In this document: in pieces, positions 22,073-32,728 of the stretch
Numbering within the stretch: the stretch's first letter is position 1
Layout of the letters: each line of letters starts with the position of its first letter
Source: Tritrichomonas musculus
Lineage: Eukaryota > Parabasalia > Tritrichomonadida > Tritrichomonadidae
Assembly: GCA_039105265.1 (NCBI GenBank)
Contig: JAPFFF010000029.1
Span: 1,798,001-1,862,000, forward strand
Direction: 5' to 3'
DNA length: 64,000 bases
Notes under the pieces: model-generated
Databases searched by the model: none
What the model saw: only the letters and a program-made list of their open reading frames with translations
Told to the model about the DNA's origin: nothing
Program-made: the position numbers and the translations under genes

Positions 22073-22803
22073 ATGTCTGGCAAGGTAAAGCAATACTACC
22101 ACACTAATATACAACACAACATAGACATCCTGGCAGAAGAAATAGAGAGAGACGTTAACGACATAGAGAATCGTTTATTGAGCATTAAAAACAAAATTAA
22201 GGACGACCTTTCACCGTTTATAATTTATTTTATAACGATTAATTTTTGTATTCATTTTCATCGTCAATCATTGAAAATTAAAAAATTTAATAACTCAAGT
22301 TAGAAGGGAAAAAAGAAACTTGTTTTTGTGTTAATACAAATCAAATAGAATAAATTATTGATATCCGGTTCGAAAAGTAATATTAATACTTGTTATTTAT
22401 CATATTTAATCATTTTTTTATTTAATCTACTAAAATTTCATCTTTTTCTTTAATATATTATGAGTTTGGAACCGGATTATTTTAAATATTCATGTTATTT
22501 AATAAATGGTGCATAGAAAACAAAATTGTTTTTCTTTGAAATTGAGTTATTATATTTTGAAATTCTTAAAAAAAATATAAACGTATTTTGGTTTAATTCT
22601 CTTTTATTTTTTGAAATATCTCTTTTTCAAAGCTGAATAATTATTTAATTATTTTTTATATGCATTATATTCCAATTATTTATTTGTTAATATGAGTTTT
22701 ACAATAAAATTTTGAAAGATTGAGGAAAAATTAAATGTAACCACGACGATCATTTTTCATAGAAAGGTCGTCCTTAAGGCTGTAATGGAATTGATTCAGG
22801 CCT
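22073..22803 (+). CDS. Small Maverick gene interrupted by a TTAA element
   Basis: The frame starts MSGKVKQYYHTNIQHNIDIL and is a helical, probably coiled-coil small protein. A 573-bp element lies inside it at 22201-22773. Coding text is again visible for a few codons to the right of the element, before the oppositely oriented fibre gene. The ATG is preceded by GCCAGAAAA, similar to other starts in this element. Function unknown. Confidence 0.5.
22201..22773. mobile_element. 573-bp non-autonomous DNA element, TTAA target
   Basis: The ends are inverted (GGACGACCTTTC at the left, its complement at the right) and TTAA lies directly on both sides (22197-22200 and 22774-22777). The interior is AT-rich and has no gene. 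The TTAA duplication fits piggyBac-like transposons, but the terminal sequence does not start with the usual CCY, so family assignment is tentative. Confidence 0.8.
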
Positions 22804-25800
22804 TGAAAACAGCTAAGTAATGTTCGTTTATTTTTCCGCTTACTTTCCCTACTATGCTCTGTTGTATCTTCAATGTGAGTGCATAATCTTCATCCAGGAT
22901 TCTTCCATCATAGAGTATTACATCGCCAATCTGGTACACGTTTGCATCATCAACGTAGAATAAATAGTCACCATGGGTCGCAAAGGTTATACATCCGTTT
23001 TCTTCATCGACGCTAGTAATGACACCAACGAATTCCTTCCATGTTCCATCAACAATAACTGAACAGATACAATCAGTGCTATCAGTAATGGCGCTGCTAA
23101 TGAATCGTTTAGCTTCTGTATCGTACTTATATACATGTCCTGATAGATATACAGGTTTACCAATCTTGTAATCTGATATTTCTTCACCAGCTTCTATAGG
23201 GCAGTAATGAGTGATGGTAGTGTTGGAATTGATTGTAGCATAGGCATTACCGTCTATATCACATGCATTCATAATATAAACTTTTGATTGAGTAATTTTC
23301 AATGCAGTTATTTCATTGTATTTGATGGTCGCTGTATCACTGTTTACATTAATATCGAAATCTAACCATCTCTCCTTCGAACTATCCAGTTGATTGCCAA
23401 TGCTAAATATTCTTGCATTTCGAGAATGATTTGGTTTCATGACCATGAGAGGTGCATCACTACATGTCTGATTTGCTCCACCCAATGTCAGGATGTTGTT
23501 TGGGTCTTTGATATAAATCTCTCCACTAATATCGGTAAAATACTCTTTTGGTATATCTGTCTTCAATGCATATTTTCCTTCTGCTGTTGTTTTTGTTTCG
23601 TATTGGGCCATATCTGGTAAAGAAGATTGAAGTGCATATTTGTTATCAGATTCACTCTTCAAAGCATAATCATTTAATGTGTTCATCAATGATTCTTCAA
23701 TAACCAAATTAGTTGGTAGTTCTGGTATATCTGTCTTCAATGCATATTTACCTTCTGCAACTGTTTTCGTTTCATACTTATCTAATTCATATGCGAGCTC
23801 ATCTTCATCGACGAACTTCTCATCAGCCTGACCACTAGTATAATATGGTGTCAAATCAACAGGTTCTGGTAATTCGCTCTTTAATGCATAATTATTTTTT
23901 ACGAAGTTCATATTTGGAATACAATATTCGTCATAAACATCAGGTTTGTATGAATAACTTACTGATTCTAAATTGACATCATAATTTTCATTATATCTGA
24001 ATGTTCCATCATAATAGCGATAATAAATAGACAAAGTATTTTCACCTTTCTTGTAATGATAATATTCTACATCTTCACTATCATACAAATATTCTCCTGA
24101 AATATCTTCATTATTGCAAGAACCTTTTACTATCAATGATGATTTCTTTAATATTTTACATAGATCTCCATCCAAATTTACGATATTCGTTCTTCTATCT
24201 TCATCATTGGTTGTTCCATTTACGAATCTTGTAGTGATTGATAATTCTTGTGTTATATTTTCGGTTGATATGATATCTGTCTTCAATGCATACAATGACA
24301 TATCAGGTAATGAAGTCGTTAAAGCATAATCCTGTAATGTAGTCGTTAGTGATTCATCTGTAACTATATTCTCTGGTAGTGTTGGTATATCTGTCTTCAA
24401 TGCATAAGCATCTAAAGATGCCTGCAAGCTTTGCTTGTAATCCTGTAGTGTAGTCGTTAATGATTCATCTGTAACTATATTCTCTGGTAGTGTTGGTATA
24501 TCTGTCTTCAATGCATACAATGACATATCAGGTAATGAAGTCGTTAAAGCATAATCCTGTAGTGTAGTCGTTAATGATTCATCTGTAACTATATTCTCTG
24601 GTAGAGTTGGTATATCTGTCTTCAATGCATAAGCATCTAAAGATGCCTGCAAGCTTTGCTTGTAATCCTGTAATGTAGTCGTTAATGATATATCTGTAAC
24701 TATATTCTCTGGTAGTGTTGGTATATCTGTCTTCAATGCATACAATGACATATCAGGTAATGAAGTCGTTAAAGCATAATCCTGTAGTGTAGTCGTTAAT
24801 GATTCATCTGTAACTATATTCTCTGGTAGAGTTGGTATATCTGTCTTCAATGCATAAGCATCTAAAGATGCCTGCAAGCTTTGCTTGTAATCCTGTAGTG
24901 TAGTCGTTAATGATTCATCTGTAACTATATTCTCTGGTAGTGTTGGTATATCTGTCTTCAATGCATACAATGACATATCAGGTAATGAAGTCGTTAAAGC
25001 ATAATCCTGTAGTGTAGTCGTTAATGATTCATCTGTAACTATATTCTCTGGTAGAGTTGGTATATCTGTCTTCAATGCATAAGCATCTAAAGATGCCTGC
25101 AAGCTTTGCTTGTAATCCTGTAATGTAGTCGTTAATGATATATCTGTAACTATATTCTCTGGTAGTGTTGGTATATCTGTCTTCAATGCATACAATGACA
25201 TATCAGGTAATGAAGTCGTTAAAGCATAATCCTGTAGTGTAGTCGTTAATGATTCATCTGTAACTATATTCTCTGGTAGAGTTGGTATATCTGTCTTCAA
25301 TGCATAAGCATCTAAAGATGCCTGCAAGCTTTGCTTGTAATCCTGTAGTGTAGTCGTTAATGATTCATCTGTAACTATATTCTCTGGAATCTCACCTTTC
25401 AGTTTGCTCTGGTGTTTGTTAATGAGCTCCATTGTTGCCTTTGCTGTCAGTACTTGTTTGTCTGTAAGTTCTTCACCCATGCCCAGTACAGGTCTCTTTC
25501 CGTATTCTCTAATGAGCTTTACAGTTGCTGCTTGTTTGGGGCTACAAATGAGCAGGTAAGGATATTCGTATTCGACCTTAATTGTTCCCTGATAGCTCTC
25601 TTCTGAGCTGCATGTTAGTTCTCTATCATTGCCCATAACATATTCACATTCAGAGCCTTCAACGCTAATCTGTATCTTCCATCCTTCAGCTATACCGTTG
25701 CAGAAGTATTTATGTACATATTGTTCACCTGGAATGATTTCTTCTGTGTTTACCAGTTGCAGTTCATCTGTACGATTCACATCTGTTGCCGATAAGAATT

Positions 25801-27565
25801 CCGTATGAGGGATTATTTCTTCCAGTTCGAGCTCCACACCTTTTGCTTCGTTAGCAGCCATAGAGATACCTTTAATAGACCTTATTGCTCCATTAGCTAT
25901 CGTCATTGGTAGCCCTACAGGATTCGCAAAGTTCATTATGAAGTTGCCGATACTGATAACATCTCTGACTATATCGAACCAGGTAGTTTTAGGCTTGAAG
26001 TTATCTATTTCATCCTGTAGCTTCTTGCATGCATCCTGTAAGCTGCTGATATGGTTCACTGCTATGTCTACTGTATTGCCTAATGAATTCAGCACAAATA
26101 CGTGGCTTTCTATGTTCTCTCCTATGACTATTCCTGTTGTCTGTATGTTGTAGTTGGTGTACAATGTTGTGCAAGATTCAGGCCTTGGCGATACCGTATA
26201 GTAACCAGAGCCGGCCAGAAACTCAAATGTGTTCGTTCCTTCTTCGTAGTCTACATCAGATATAGTAAATATCAGGTCGTTATTGGATGGCATGAATATA
26301 ACAAGACCGTCCATTGGTTGTCCGTCAGGGTCTGTATGCTCTATAGTGGAGCTGTAATGATACTCTAAATGCTCAAAGTAGTTATCTGACTGGAGCTTGT
26401 AGTTGTTCAATCCTGATGATTTATACTCGAAGTCAACTTTTACGTCATATTCCTTATCGAGATACTTTAGCGTTGCTGTATATGAGCAGTCAGCGAAATC
26501 TTTTACTGGATACAAGTAAGCTCTCCATGCATCATCATCTTCTTTGTATGTCTTTATTGTGCAATTATCTTTTGCTATGAGCATTCCCTTATCAGCCAGT
26601 AATTGCAGTGCATTTCCGGTGCCTGTATAGTCAATCAGTAAATGCAATACATTTCTATTCGCTTCGTTCTTCTTGATGGCTATAAACGCTACTTCATGTG
26701 AGCCTGGATTCTTCCTTGTTGTCTTCAGTGGAATGTTATAGCAGTAATTATTTCCTACCCATTTACCATTCTGTTTAGTCATTTTATAGTCGGTACCGAA
26801 TGCTTGGTCGTGAAACTCAAATGTTTGCCCTTCAATCAATGCATCAAACTCTTCAGAGCCTGGTTTATATCCCCAGTCAGCATAATATTTACCAGTGCCC
26901 GTTTCTCCGAATGATTTCATCTCATAGAAGTCTGGAAGGGGTGAACGATAGAGCTTAAAGCAATTCTCTGCCTCTACCTGGTTGCACTTCAGGTTTGCTA
27001 CTGTTGAGAGCGTTTTCTGTTTGCCGATGAAGTTTATTCTGAGTGAACCAGAAGTGAATAGCTGTAGTGGACTATTATTAGTGCTCATTATTATCTTTGC
27101 TGCCGAGTCTTCTCTATATGTTATAGTGTCGGCTATTACTGGGTTGCTGAATGTGCCTTTGTTGCAACTTATTATAGCAGTCTCTCTACTGATGTATGAT
27201 GGAAGAATCACCTCGAATAAATCTCCTGTGTAGCCTGTAAAGTCACCTTTAATCTCTAGTTCATAATAATCACCTGATTGCGTCTGTGATAGACTATTTT
27301 TGTCTATAATGAATTCATCAAGACCATCTTCGTATTGCAGTGATGTTTCTCCATCTGGCTTTACTGGATTCTCTTCTAGTACCTTTATTCTTCCTTCATG
27401 GTCATTTATTGCATCTAGAATGTTTGTTCCCTTTACGGTCAATTCTCCGTTTACTGTTAAGCTGTCGAATTGGCCTGAACCTTTCATTACAAAGGCTCCG
27501 TTTCTGGCATTAGATTTGGTTATTATCGCAGTCATTCTCTCTTCGTTCGAAAACTTCTTTATCAC
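22796..27565 (-). CDS. Maverick fibre-like protein with tandem repeats, 1589 aa
   Basis: A long surface-fibre-like protein. Residues ~20-45 (GSGQFDSLTVNGELTVKG) resemble the shaft entry of phage-type fibres. Near residue 540 is a hydrophobic Gly/Ala-rich segment. From about 730 to 1110 there is a tandem array of LKTDIPTLPENIVTD and TTTLQDY units, followed by more LKSE/LKTDIPE-type shaft text and a globular C-terminal head (YLSGHVYKYDTEAKRF onward). Long fibres of this kind are known in trichomonad Mavericks. It would mediate attachment of a virion if one is made. The reading frame is uninterrupted. Confidence 0.8.
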   Translation of the reverse strand: MIKKFSNEERMTAIITKSNARNGAFVMKGSGQFDSLTVNGELTVKGTNILDAINDHEGRIKVLEENPVKPDGETSLQYEDGLDEFIIDKNSLSQTQSGDYYELEIKGDFTGYTGDLFEVILPSYISRETAIISCNKGTFSNPVIADTITYREDSAAKIIMSTNNSPLQLFTSGSLRINFIGKQKTLSTVANLKCNQVEAENCFKLYRSPLPDFYEMKSFGETGTGKYYADWGYKPGSEEFDALIEGQTFEFHDQAFGTDYKMTKQNGKWVGNNYCYNIPLKTTRKNPGSHEVAFIAIKKNEANRNVLHLLIDYTGTGNALQLLADKGMLIAKDNCTIKTYKEDDDAWRAYLYPVKDFADCSYTATLKYLDKEYDVKVDFEYKSSGLNNYKLQSDNYFEHLEYHYSSTIEHTDPDGQPMDGLVIFMPSNNDLIFTISDVDYEEGTNTFEFLAGSGYYTVSPRPESCTTLYTNYNIQTTGIVIGENIESHVFVLNSLGNTVDIAVNHISSLQDACKKLQDEIDNFKPKTTWFDIVRDVISIGNFIMNFANPVGLPMTIANGAIRSIKGISMAANEAKGVELELEEIIPHTEFLSATDVNRTDELQLVNTEEIIPGEQYVHKYFCNGIAEGWKIQISVEGSECEYVMGNDRELTCSSEESYQGTIKVEYEYPYLLICSPKQAATVKLIREYGKRPVLGMGEELTDKQVLTAKATMELINKHQSKLKGEIPENIVTDESLTTTLQDYKQSLQASLDAYALKTDIPTLPENIVTDESLTTTLQDYALTTSLPDMSLYALKTDIPTLPENIVTDISLTTTLQDYKQSLQASLDAYALKTDIPTLPENIVTDESLTTTLQDYALTTSLPDMSLYALKTDIPTLPENIVTDESLTTTLQDYKQSLQASLDAYALKTDIPTLPENIVTDESLTTTLQDYALTTSLPDMSLYALKTDIPTLPENIVTDISLTTTLQDYKQSLQASLDAYALKTDIPTLPENIVTDESLTTTLQDYALTTSLPDMSLYALKTDIPTLPENIVTDESLTTTLQDYKQSLQASLDAYALKTDIPTLPENIVTDESLTTTLQDYALTTSLPDMSLYALKTDIISTENITQELSITTRFVNGTTNDEDRRTNIVNLDGDLCKILKKSSLIVKGSCNNEDISGEYLYDSEDVEYYHYKKGENTLSIYYRYYDGTFRYNENYDVNLESVSYSYKPDVYDEYCIPNMNFVKNNYALKSELPEPVDLTPYYTSGQADEKFVDEDELAYELDKYETKTVAEGKYALKTDIPELPTNLVIEESLMNTLNDYALKSESDNKYALQSSLPDMAQYETKTTAEGKYALKTDIPKEYFTDISGEIYIKDPNNILTLGGANQTCSDAPLMVMKPNHSRNARIFSIGNQLDSSKERWLDFDINVNSDTATIKYNEITALKITQSKVYIMNACDIDGNAYATINSNTTITHYCPIEAGEEISDYKIGKPVYLSGHVYKYDTEAKRFISSAITDSTDCICSVIVDGTWKEFVGVITSVDEENGCITFATHGDYLFYVDDANVYQIGDVILYDGRILDEDYALTLKIQQSIVGKVSGKINEHYLAVFKA
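24272..25387 (-). repeat. 225-bp coding tandem repeat within the fibre gene
   Basis: The segment encoding ASLDAYALKTDIPTL recurs at a constant 225-bp spacing (about 24403, 24628, 24853, 25078, 25303). Each 75-residue unit has two related halves of 37 and 38 residues. Copies are nearly identical at the DNA level, so expansion is recent. Confidence 0.9.
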
Positions 27566-27645
27566 TTTTTGCTATACAAAAAAGTGCTGAAAGCGCTGCT
27601 AAAGCGCGCAATCATCACTGTTTATGCTTTTAGGCAAAAATAAAA

Positions 27646-27978
27646 CTAAAACTCTAACTTCAGGAATAAAGTAAAATTATCGGGCGTTATCTCATTCCCG
27701 TTCGGGTCAGTAAACCACACTCTGAAGTTCCTTTTAGTGCCGATATATTCATATTTTCTGTTATCATCTGGTGGTAAAAGATTAGCGTACCACACTAAAC
27801 TATCACAGTAATTGTCTCTCTGAATGAAACTGCAATGAACTTCTGTTTCGCCATCCAAGTATCCTTCACATGTAGCTCTACAGTACTGAAATGAGATGTA
27901 TCTCTGGTTAAGTGAATTGCAGAACTCTGGTGGTAGTTCGTTATTGTTTGCTTTAGTGATAAAGTATGTTTTTACCAT
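27646..27978 (-). CDS. Small Maverick protein, 110 aa
   Basis: A complete small frame in series with the fibre gene, on the same strand. It is beta-rich, with several aromatic residues and four Cys. I do not recognise it. Upstream is TTTATTGCACAA directly before the ATG, close to that of the 73-residue gene at 21110-21331. Position between fibre and capsid candidate suggests a minor structural protein. Confidence 0.55.
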   Translation of the reverse strand: MVKTYFITKANNNELPPEFCNSLNQRYISFQYCRATCEGYLDGETEVHCSFIQRDNYCDSLVWYANLLPPDDNRKYEYIGTKRNFRVWFTDPNGNEITPDNFTLFLKLEF

Positions 27979-28006
27979 TTGTGCAATAAAAAAATTGTTT
28001 ACGGCG

Positions 28007-28399
28007 TTACTGAATAATCTGTTTCGTCACTTCTGTGTCATTCTCAGGCTCTTTACTGATCTTTACTGGGTAGTACTGTATTCCATTATACATCTTCTGT
28101 GTGAACTCTATTGTCATCGTGTAAAGATTATCCTCATTGGTTGGTGGTAATGTTTTCGTTTTGCTCTCAGTGAATGTTATTATTAATCCACCTAAATCGT
28201 TCATTATTGTTTCGTGTGTAATGTATTTCTTATCGCCGTAACCTTGTAGGATTATGTATACAGGCTTGATGCATGCATTGCCGAACCTGTTAGTGAATGT
28301 ATCTTTGGCCTGGAAGTACAATGTTGCTTCATTTACGTTGAGCCTTTTTGTCTTCTTGATGTACTCAACAAATTTCGTTACTGACATGAATTGAGGCAT
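28007..28399 (-). CDS. Small Maverick protein, 130 aa
   Basis: A complete frame lying 28 bp upstream of the 110-residue gene on the same strand. The middle part (FGNACIKPVYIILQGYGDKK) is beta-rich and the C-terminal third is Asn/Thr-rich. Family unknown. TTTTTTTTACTGGGAAAAAGGGAG precedes the ATG, one of several such motifs before genes of this element. Confidence 0.55.
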   Translation of the reverse strand: MPQFMSVTKFVEYIKKTKRLNVNEATLYFQAKDTFTNRFGNACIKPVYIILQGYGDKKYITHETIMNDLGGLIITFTESKTKTLPPTNEDNLYTMTIEFTQKMYNGIQYYPVKISKEPENDTEVTKQIIQ

Positions 28400-29106
28400 C
28401 TCCCTTTTTCCCAGTAAAAAAAAATTAAATTCGTTTAAATGAAATCAATTGTATTCACTCGTTTCACTCCGTTCAAAAGCGTTCGCATATTCACTCTTAC
28501 TCGTTCTCCTTTCAGTCGAAAGATTACTCATACCCGGATGGAACCAGTGCTTGCACTTTTGATATTTGATATATCAAATTTTTTTTGATATATAAATGTA
28601 ACCATATTATTGTAAATTTTGAAATGCTTGAATTTTTAAAATATATTTAATGAATGATAAATCGTATTTTTAAATTTGTATAATAATTGAAAATAGCATT
28701 TTTATTTATAATTTTGATAAACCTCTTATCCCAAAAAAAAAAAAAAAAAAAAAAAGGTAATTTGTGGGTTCGAACTATTTACTCCATAAAAATATCTATT
28801 GTGCCAATTTTTCTAAAATGAAAATCAAATAATTTATAATATAAAAATTTATTTTGTTTATTATTTCTATTTTTAATAAAATTATCATTAATGGGGGTTG
28901 GGGGCGAAGCCCCAGAATTTTTTTGGCCAATGGCTGAACAATGGTCCAAAACACTAACCATTTAGAATCAAAATTAAAAAGGAATATATCCCAATCCAAA
29001 AAAGAAAAAGGATGAGCAATATATAAATAATTAATTTTAATATTTCACAAATAATTTTTTTTCCATATTCACTCATAGCAAGCTTTATATGTATTTTTTA
29101 TAATTA

Positions 29107-29785
29107 CAGTCTTTTCAGGATTATGACGGAAATATCTACTTTAATAACGGAAAAGTTTTATATGATAACGGAAATGTTCATTATGATTATGGAAATATCC
29201 AATTTGATAATGGAAAGTGTAACCATTTTTTGGTGAAAATCTTTATTATAAAACATCCATTTAAAAATCATGGTTTTATTTAATAAAATATAAATTAAAT
29301 GATTTAAAATCATCATAAATATGGAATATATACCGAAAAAAGGAAAATAAACATAAAGAAACTTTTTCAAAAAATATCATCAAAAATTTTTTCTCATAAA
29401 AATTGAATTTAATGGAATATATTTAAAATTAATACTTAATATAAACTATTGGAATCTGATAATTACTAAAAATATTCAATTATTCTATTTTGCAAATATA
29501 ATTTATAAGTTGATGTAAGAATACATAATTAGAAAACATTCATAAGGCAACGTATATTTGATATATTGGAAATTTAATTAGAATGATATATATAAATCAT
29601 GATTTTTTAAGTGAGTGTTTTATCAAAAAGATTTTCACAAAAAAATGGTTACATTTTCAATCATCATATTGGATATTTCCGTAATCATAATGAACTTTTC
29701 TGTTATCAAAATGAAAATTTCCGTTATCGTATAGAACTTTTCCGTTATTAAAGTAGATATTTCCGTTATAATCCCAAAAAGACTG
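29107..29785. mobile_element. Nested inverted-repeat unit within the hAT-like element
   Basis: Arms of about 150 bp face each other. Each begins CAGTCTTTT and continues through repeated short units of the type GATAACGGAAAT and TTCATTATGATTACGGAAAT. The loop is AT-rich. The immediate flanks share ATAAT but a clean duplication is not seen. It may be a separate foldback element that landed in the hAT-like one. Confidence 0.6.
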
Positions 29786-29999
29786 CATAATATCTTTTCA
29801 TTTTATTTTATTTTTTTTTAAATCAAAAAAAAAAAAAAAAAAATGTATGCATTATTTAGTAATATGTTAAAACTTTTCCGTGGTTGATCCATAAAATTCA
29901 TCTTGTAAAAGTATAAAAATTTAACAAATTAAAGAAAATTTGGTTAACAAAAATATTCATCTTTTATTTTAAAAAAATCGTTTTTATATGCAAACGATT

Positions 30000-30230
30000 A
30001 TTTTTAATTTAAATTTCTTGATATTTTTATTCAATTCTTTGATATTTTCTATTCAATATCTGATATTTTCTATTCAATTTCTGATATTTTCTATTCAATT
30101 TCTTGATATTTTTCTTTCAAATTCTTGATATTTTTACATTCAATTTTCAATTAAAAAATATCAAGATTTTGAAAGAAAAATATCAAGATTTTGAAAGGAA
30201 AATATCAAGGAATTGACTTTAAAATAATCG
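30000..30230. repeat. Palindromic minisatellite (TTCTTGATATTTTT units)
   Basis: Six or so units of TTCTTGATATTTTTATTCAA with variations run forward and are followed by three inverted units (AAAAATATCAAGATTTTGAA). The whole could fold into a long hairpin. Confidence 0.7.
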
Positions 30231-30403
30231 TTTAATAAAAAACGAATTTTTATAATATTCTAAGTTTTTTTTGTTAACTATATCTCAAAAATTACAAAAT
30301 ACTTCCAAAATGAAATTTAGCTTATTTTTATGATATTTATGAATATTTTTTGAATAATATTGATGAAATATAATATATTAAATATCAAAAATGGCAAGCA
30401 CTG

Positions 30404-32155
30404 GATGGAACACCTGCTGGATAATAATCGACACCATTTACAGACCAGGTAAAGTAAGTATCAGAGCAAATCCATGCTTCTGGGCTTGGTGGGTGGATTT
30501 GTGGCAATTCAGGTACTGGAATGAAATATGTATCATCCATACCGCGATATAATGGTTGGCCTCTGAAGGTTACTGTAATGGAATTACTGCCTGTGTCAAT
30601 GCCATCAAAGACGTAGCCTGCATTGCTTCGTTCGAGCTGGAAGTTAATACCAAATGATGTTCCGTCACTTCTGCAGTTAGTGTATCTCTTACCGGTAACA
30701 GGGTCGTTTAGCGGTTGAGTAAAGCTGTCTTCGAACTCTTGTGTTGCCTCTAATGCTCCATCTAATTCGTTAGCGATTAATTGATGTTGGTAGAAACGTG
30801 CTCCACAGGTGCTCTGGAATTCTGTATCCGGATAAGTTCTCTTATTAACCACCAATTGCACATTCTGGTACATTATATTCTCGAAGCATGTTATATCTGC
30901 AGGGCTCTTAGGGAACATCATTGTGATATTCGTAGCGTTGCGTAATGGAATGCTCTTACTGATTTCTAATCCGTTTACCTTTGCTGTGCCCTCAAATATT
31001 TCTCTTGTGAGTTCCTGTGATGGTATCAATAATGGTGTTTGCAGTTCTCTGACGAGGCCTTTATATACATCTGGTTTGAGCCCGAATCCAGCAAGATTGC
31101 TTCTGCCTAATTGTATAGTTCCACCAACAACATCTAACACAACTTTACCGACCTTAAGGTTAATGTTGTCTGCTTTCTTCGATGAAACAAGTAGTGCGCC
31201 CTTAAGGTTATTATCTAGAAGTTTTACTGTATCGCCTGCATTAAGGATATAATCAGGATTGGAAGCAGCAATGAGCTCTGCAAATACTGCTTTATTACTG
31301 TCTTCCTTTGTTACACCATATTTATCGTATTCATCATCTGTGTAGGTAAAATGTATTACTATTGGTTCTGCTTCATCGTTATGCGTATCTTTTCTCATTT
31401 GTTGAGCTTCACCGCCTTCTGGAACTGTATCAGTGTATGGCTTGCCTGCATGCATTCGTTGATACTTAATTGTTAGCTCTTGTGTTGGTGCTGGCGAGCC
31501 TGAATAGTGCGTAACGATTGAAGATGGAAGGCCAACCTGAGTGAACTTCCTTGTTATTGGTATTACTGCTGGCATTTGTTCATCTATTTCTTTATCCTCT
31601 AGGAACTGTAATGTTTCCTTGACGATATTAGGATTAACTTGTACCCATACCATTGCTCTTAATGATGTCTTTACTTCTTCCTCTATTTCACCGCAAATGG
31701 CATTAGGGTACAATTGCCAAGCCTGTAATGCAAGCTGGTCGATAAATGGAATGGTCAACTCTATAGTAAGCTTATGTATTTGCCCGTCAGCAATATCTTT
31801 GAGGTCTACGTAACAGCCACAGACTGATGGGCTATATTGTGATACATTTTCCCAGGTGCTGTGAGAGAACTTGGATGTTGCTTTAGCGTCTCTTGGTTTA
31901 ATGCTGTTATAGGCAAAAGATTCGCGCTGTAATTCATCTTGCCTGTATGAATCTAATAGTTTGCCGTTAATCCAGAATCTACAGTCTTCATAGAACTCTA
32001 CTGCGTTCTTGAATCCAACAAATAATTTCATTATGCCGTTAGTGTCTGCAGAAACGTCAATCTTTTCTGATAACTTAATACTAAAGTCCAGAAGGATGGT
32101 GCTGAATGATTTCTCTATTTGTGTTATTGTATGGCCTGTATGGGTCAATTTTATT
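30404..32155 (-). CDS. Maverick major capsid candidate (part), interrupted by two insertions
   Basis: A long beta-rich structural protein. Its text fits a capsid protein: many short strands, GSPAPTQELTIKYQRMHAG, a conserved-looking block ITMMFPKSPADITCFENI, and a C-terminal FRGQPLYRGMDDTYFIP with an aromatic end. Assignment as major capsid rests on its size, its place between minor proteins and packaging ATPase, and the lack of a better candidate. A short piece of the same gene lies beyond the inner element (39525-39708). The gene looks broken by two element insertions, one near each end. Confidence 0.6.
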
Positions 32156-32720
32156 AGTAGTATAGTATAGGCTCCGCTACCGCCAAGCCTATACTTGGGG
32201 GCTCCGCAGAGGCTCCGCACCCCACTACTCCAGGGGTTCGCACCCCTGGACCCCCTCAAAAGGCCCCCACATTCAAAAAGTTCGCAGCAAAAAAAATCCA
32301 AACTCATACTTTTATCGTCTCGTTATCAAAATTATTTTAGCCCAAAAAAATCGACCTAAATGAATTTGTGGGATAAATCCCACCGGGGGCATATCCCCCG
32401 GATGGTCTGGGCTAAAGCCCAGCATGCATCCCCCCTCTTTTGCTTACGCAAAATCTTTTTCTTTTTTGTTCTCTCCCCCCCTCTCGTCCCCCCCGCTGGG
32501 GGGGGGGGGCTCAGATTACCTTCGGGCTATATATCTAAACACTTAGGGAGGCTCACTCCTAATGTCGTTCGCTAATATAGAATCTTTTTTATTATATGTA
32601 GTAGTATATATAAATGGCGTGATTTCTTAACGTTCCGTCAAGAAATCCCAACCATTTTTTGTTAAGATATCCCTTCGAATCAAGAAGTTGTTTTATAATG
32701 ATTGAAATGTACCCGACGCT
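32156..32720 (+). repeat. Left terminal inverted repeat of the inner element
   Basis: This 565-bp arm is near-identical, inverted, to 38960-39524. Its outer part is GC-rich with several small palindromes (for example CCAGGGGTTCGCACCCCTGG), and a G/C homopolymer stretch lies near 32480-32510. Its innermost bases include the start of the first inner gene, copied at this end too. Confidence 0.9.
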
Positions 32721-32728
32721 AAGCTATT

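Larger units (their letters stand above)
28545..30403. mobile_element. 1859-bp hAT-like element inside the Maverick
   Basis: The ends are inverted: CAGTGCTTGCACTTTTGATA at the left, the complement of CAGTGCTTGCCATTTTTGATA at the right. An 8-bp direct duplication GATGGAAC flanks it (28537-28544 and 30404-30411). CAGTG-type ends with an 8-bp duplication are the hAT signature. No transposase frame was found, so it is non-autonomous. It contains a second, nested inverted-repeat unit (29107-29785), poly-A runs and a palindromic minisatellite near 30000-30230. Confidence 0.85.

Noticed and set aside
28890-28920. GGGGGTTGGGGGCGAAGCCCC as an rRNA or tRNA fragment
   Set aside because: It is a short palindromic GC patch inside the hAT-like element with no RNA gene structure around it.
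32360-32575. Frames in the GC-rich terminal repeats of the inner element (for example starting MNLWDKSHRG)
   Set aside because: They are mirrored in both arms, run through homopolymers and look like palindromic repeat translated by chance.
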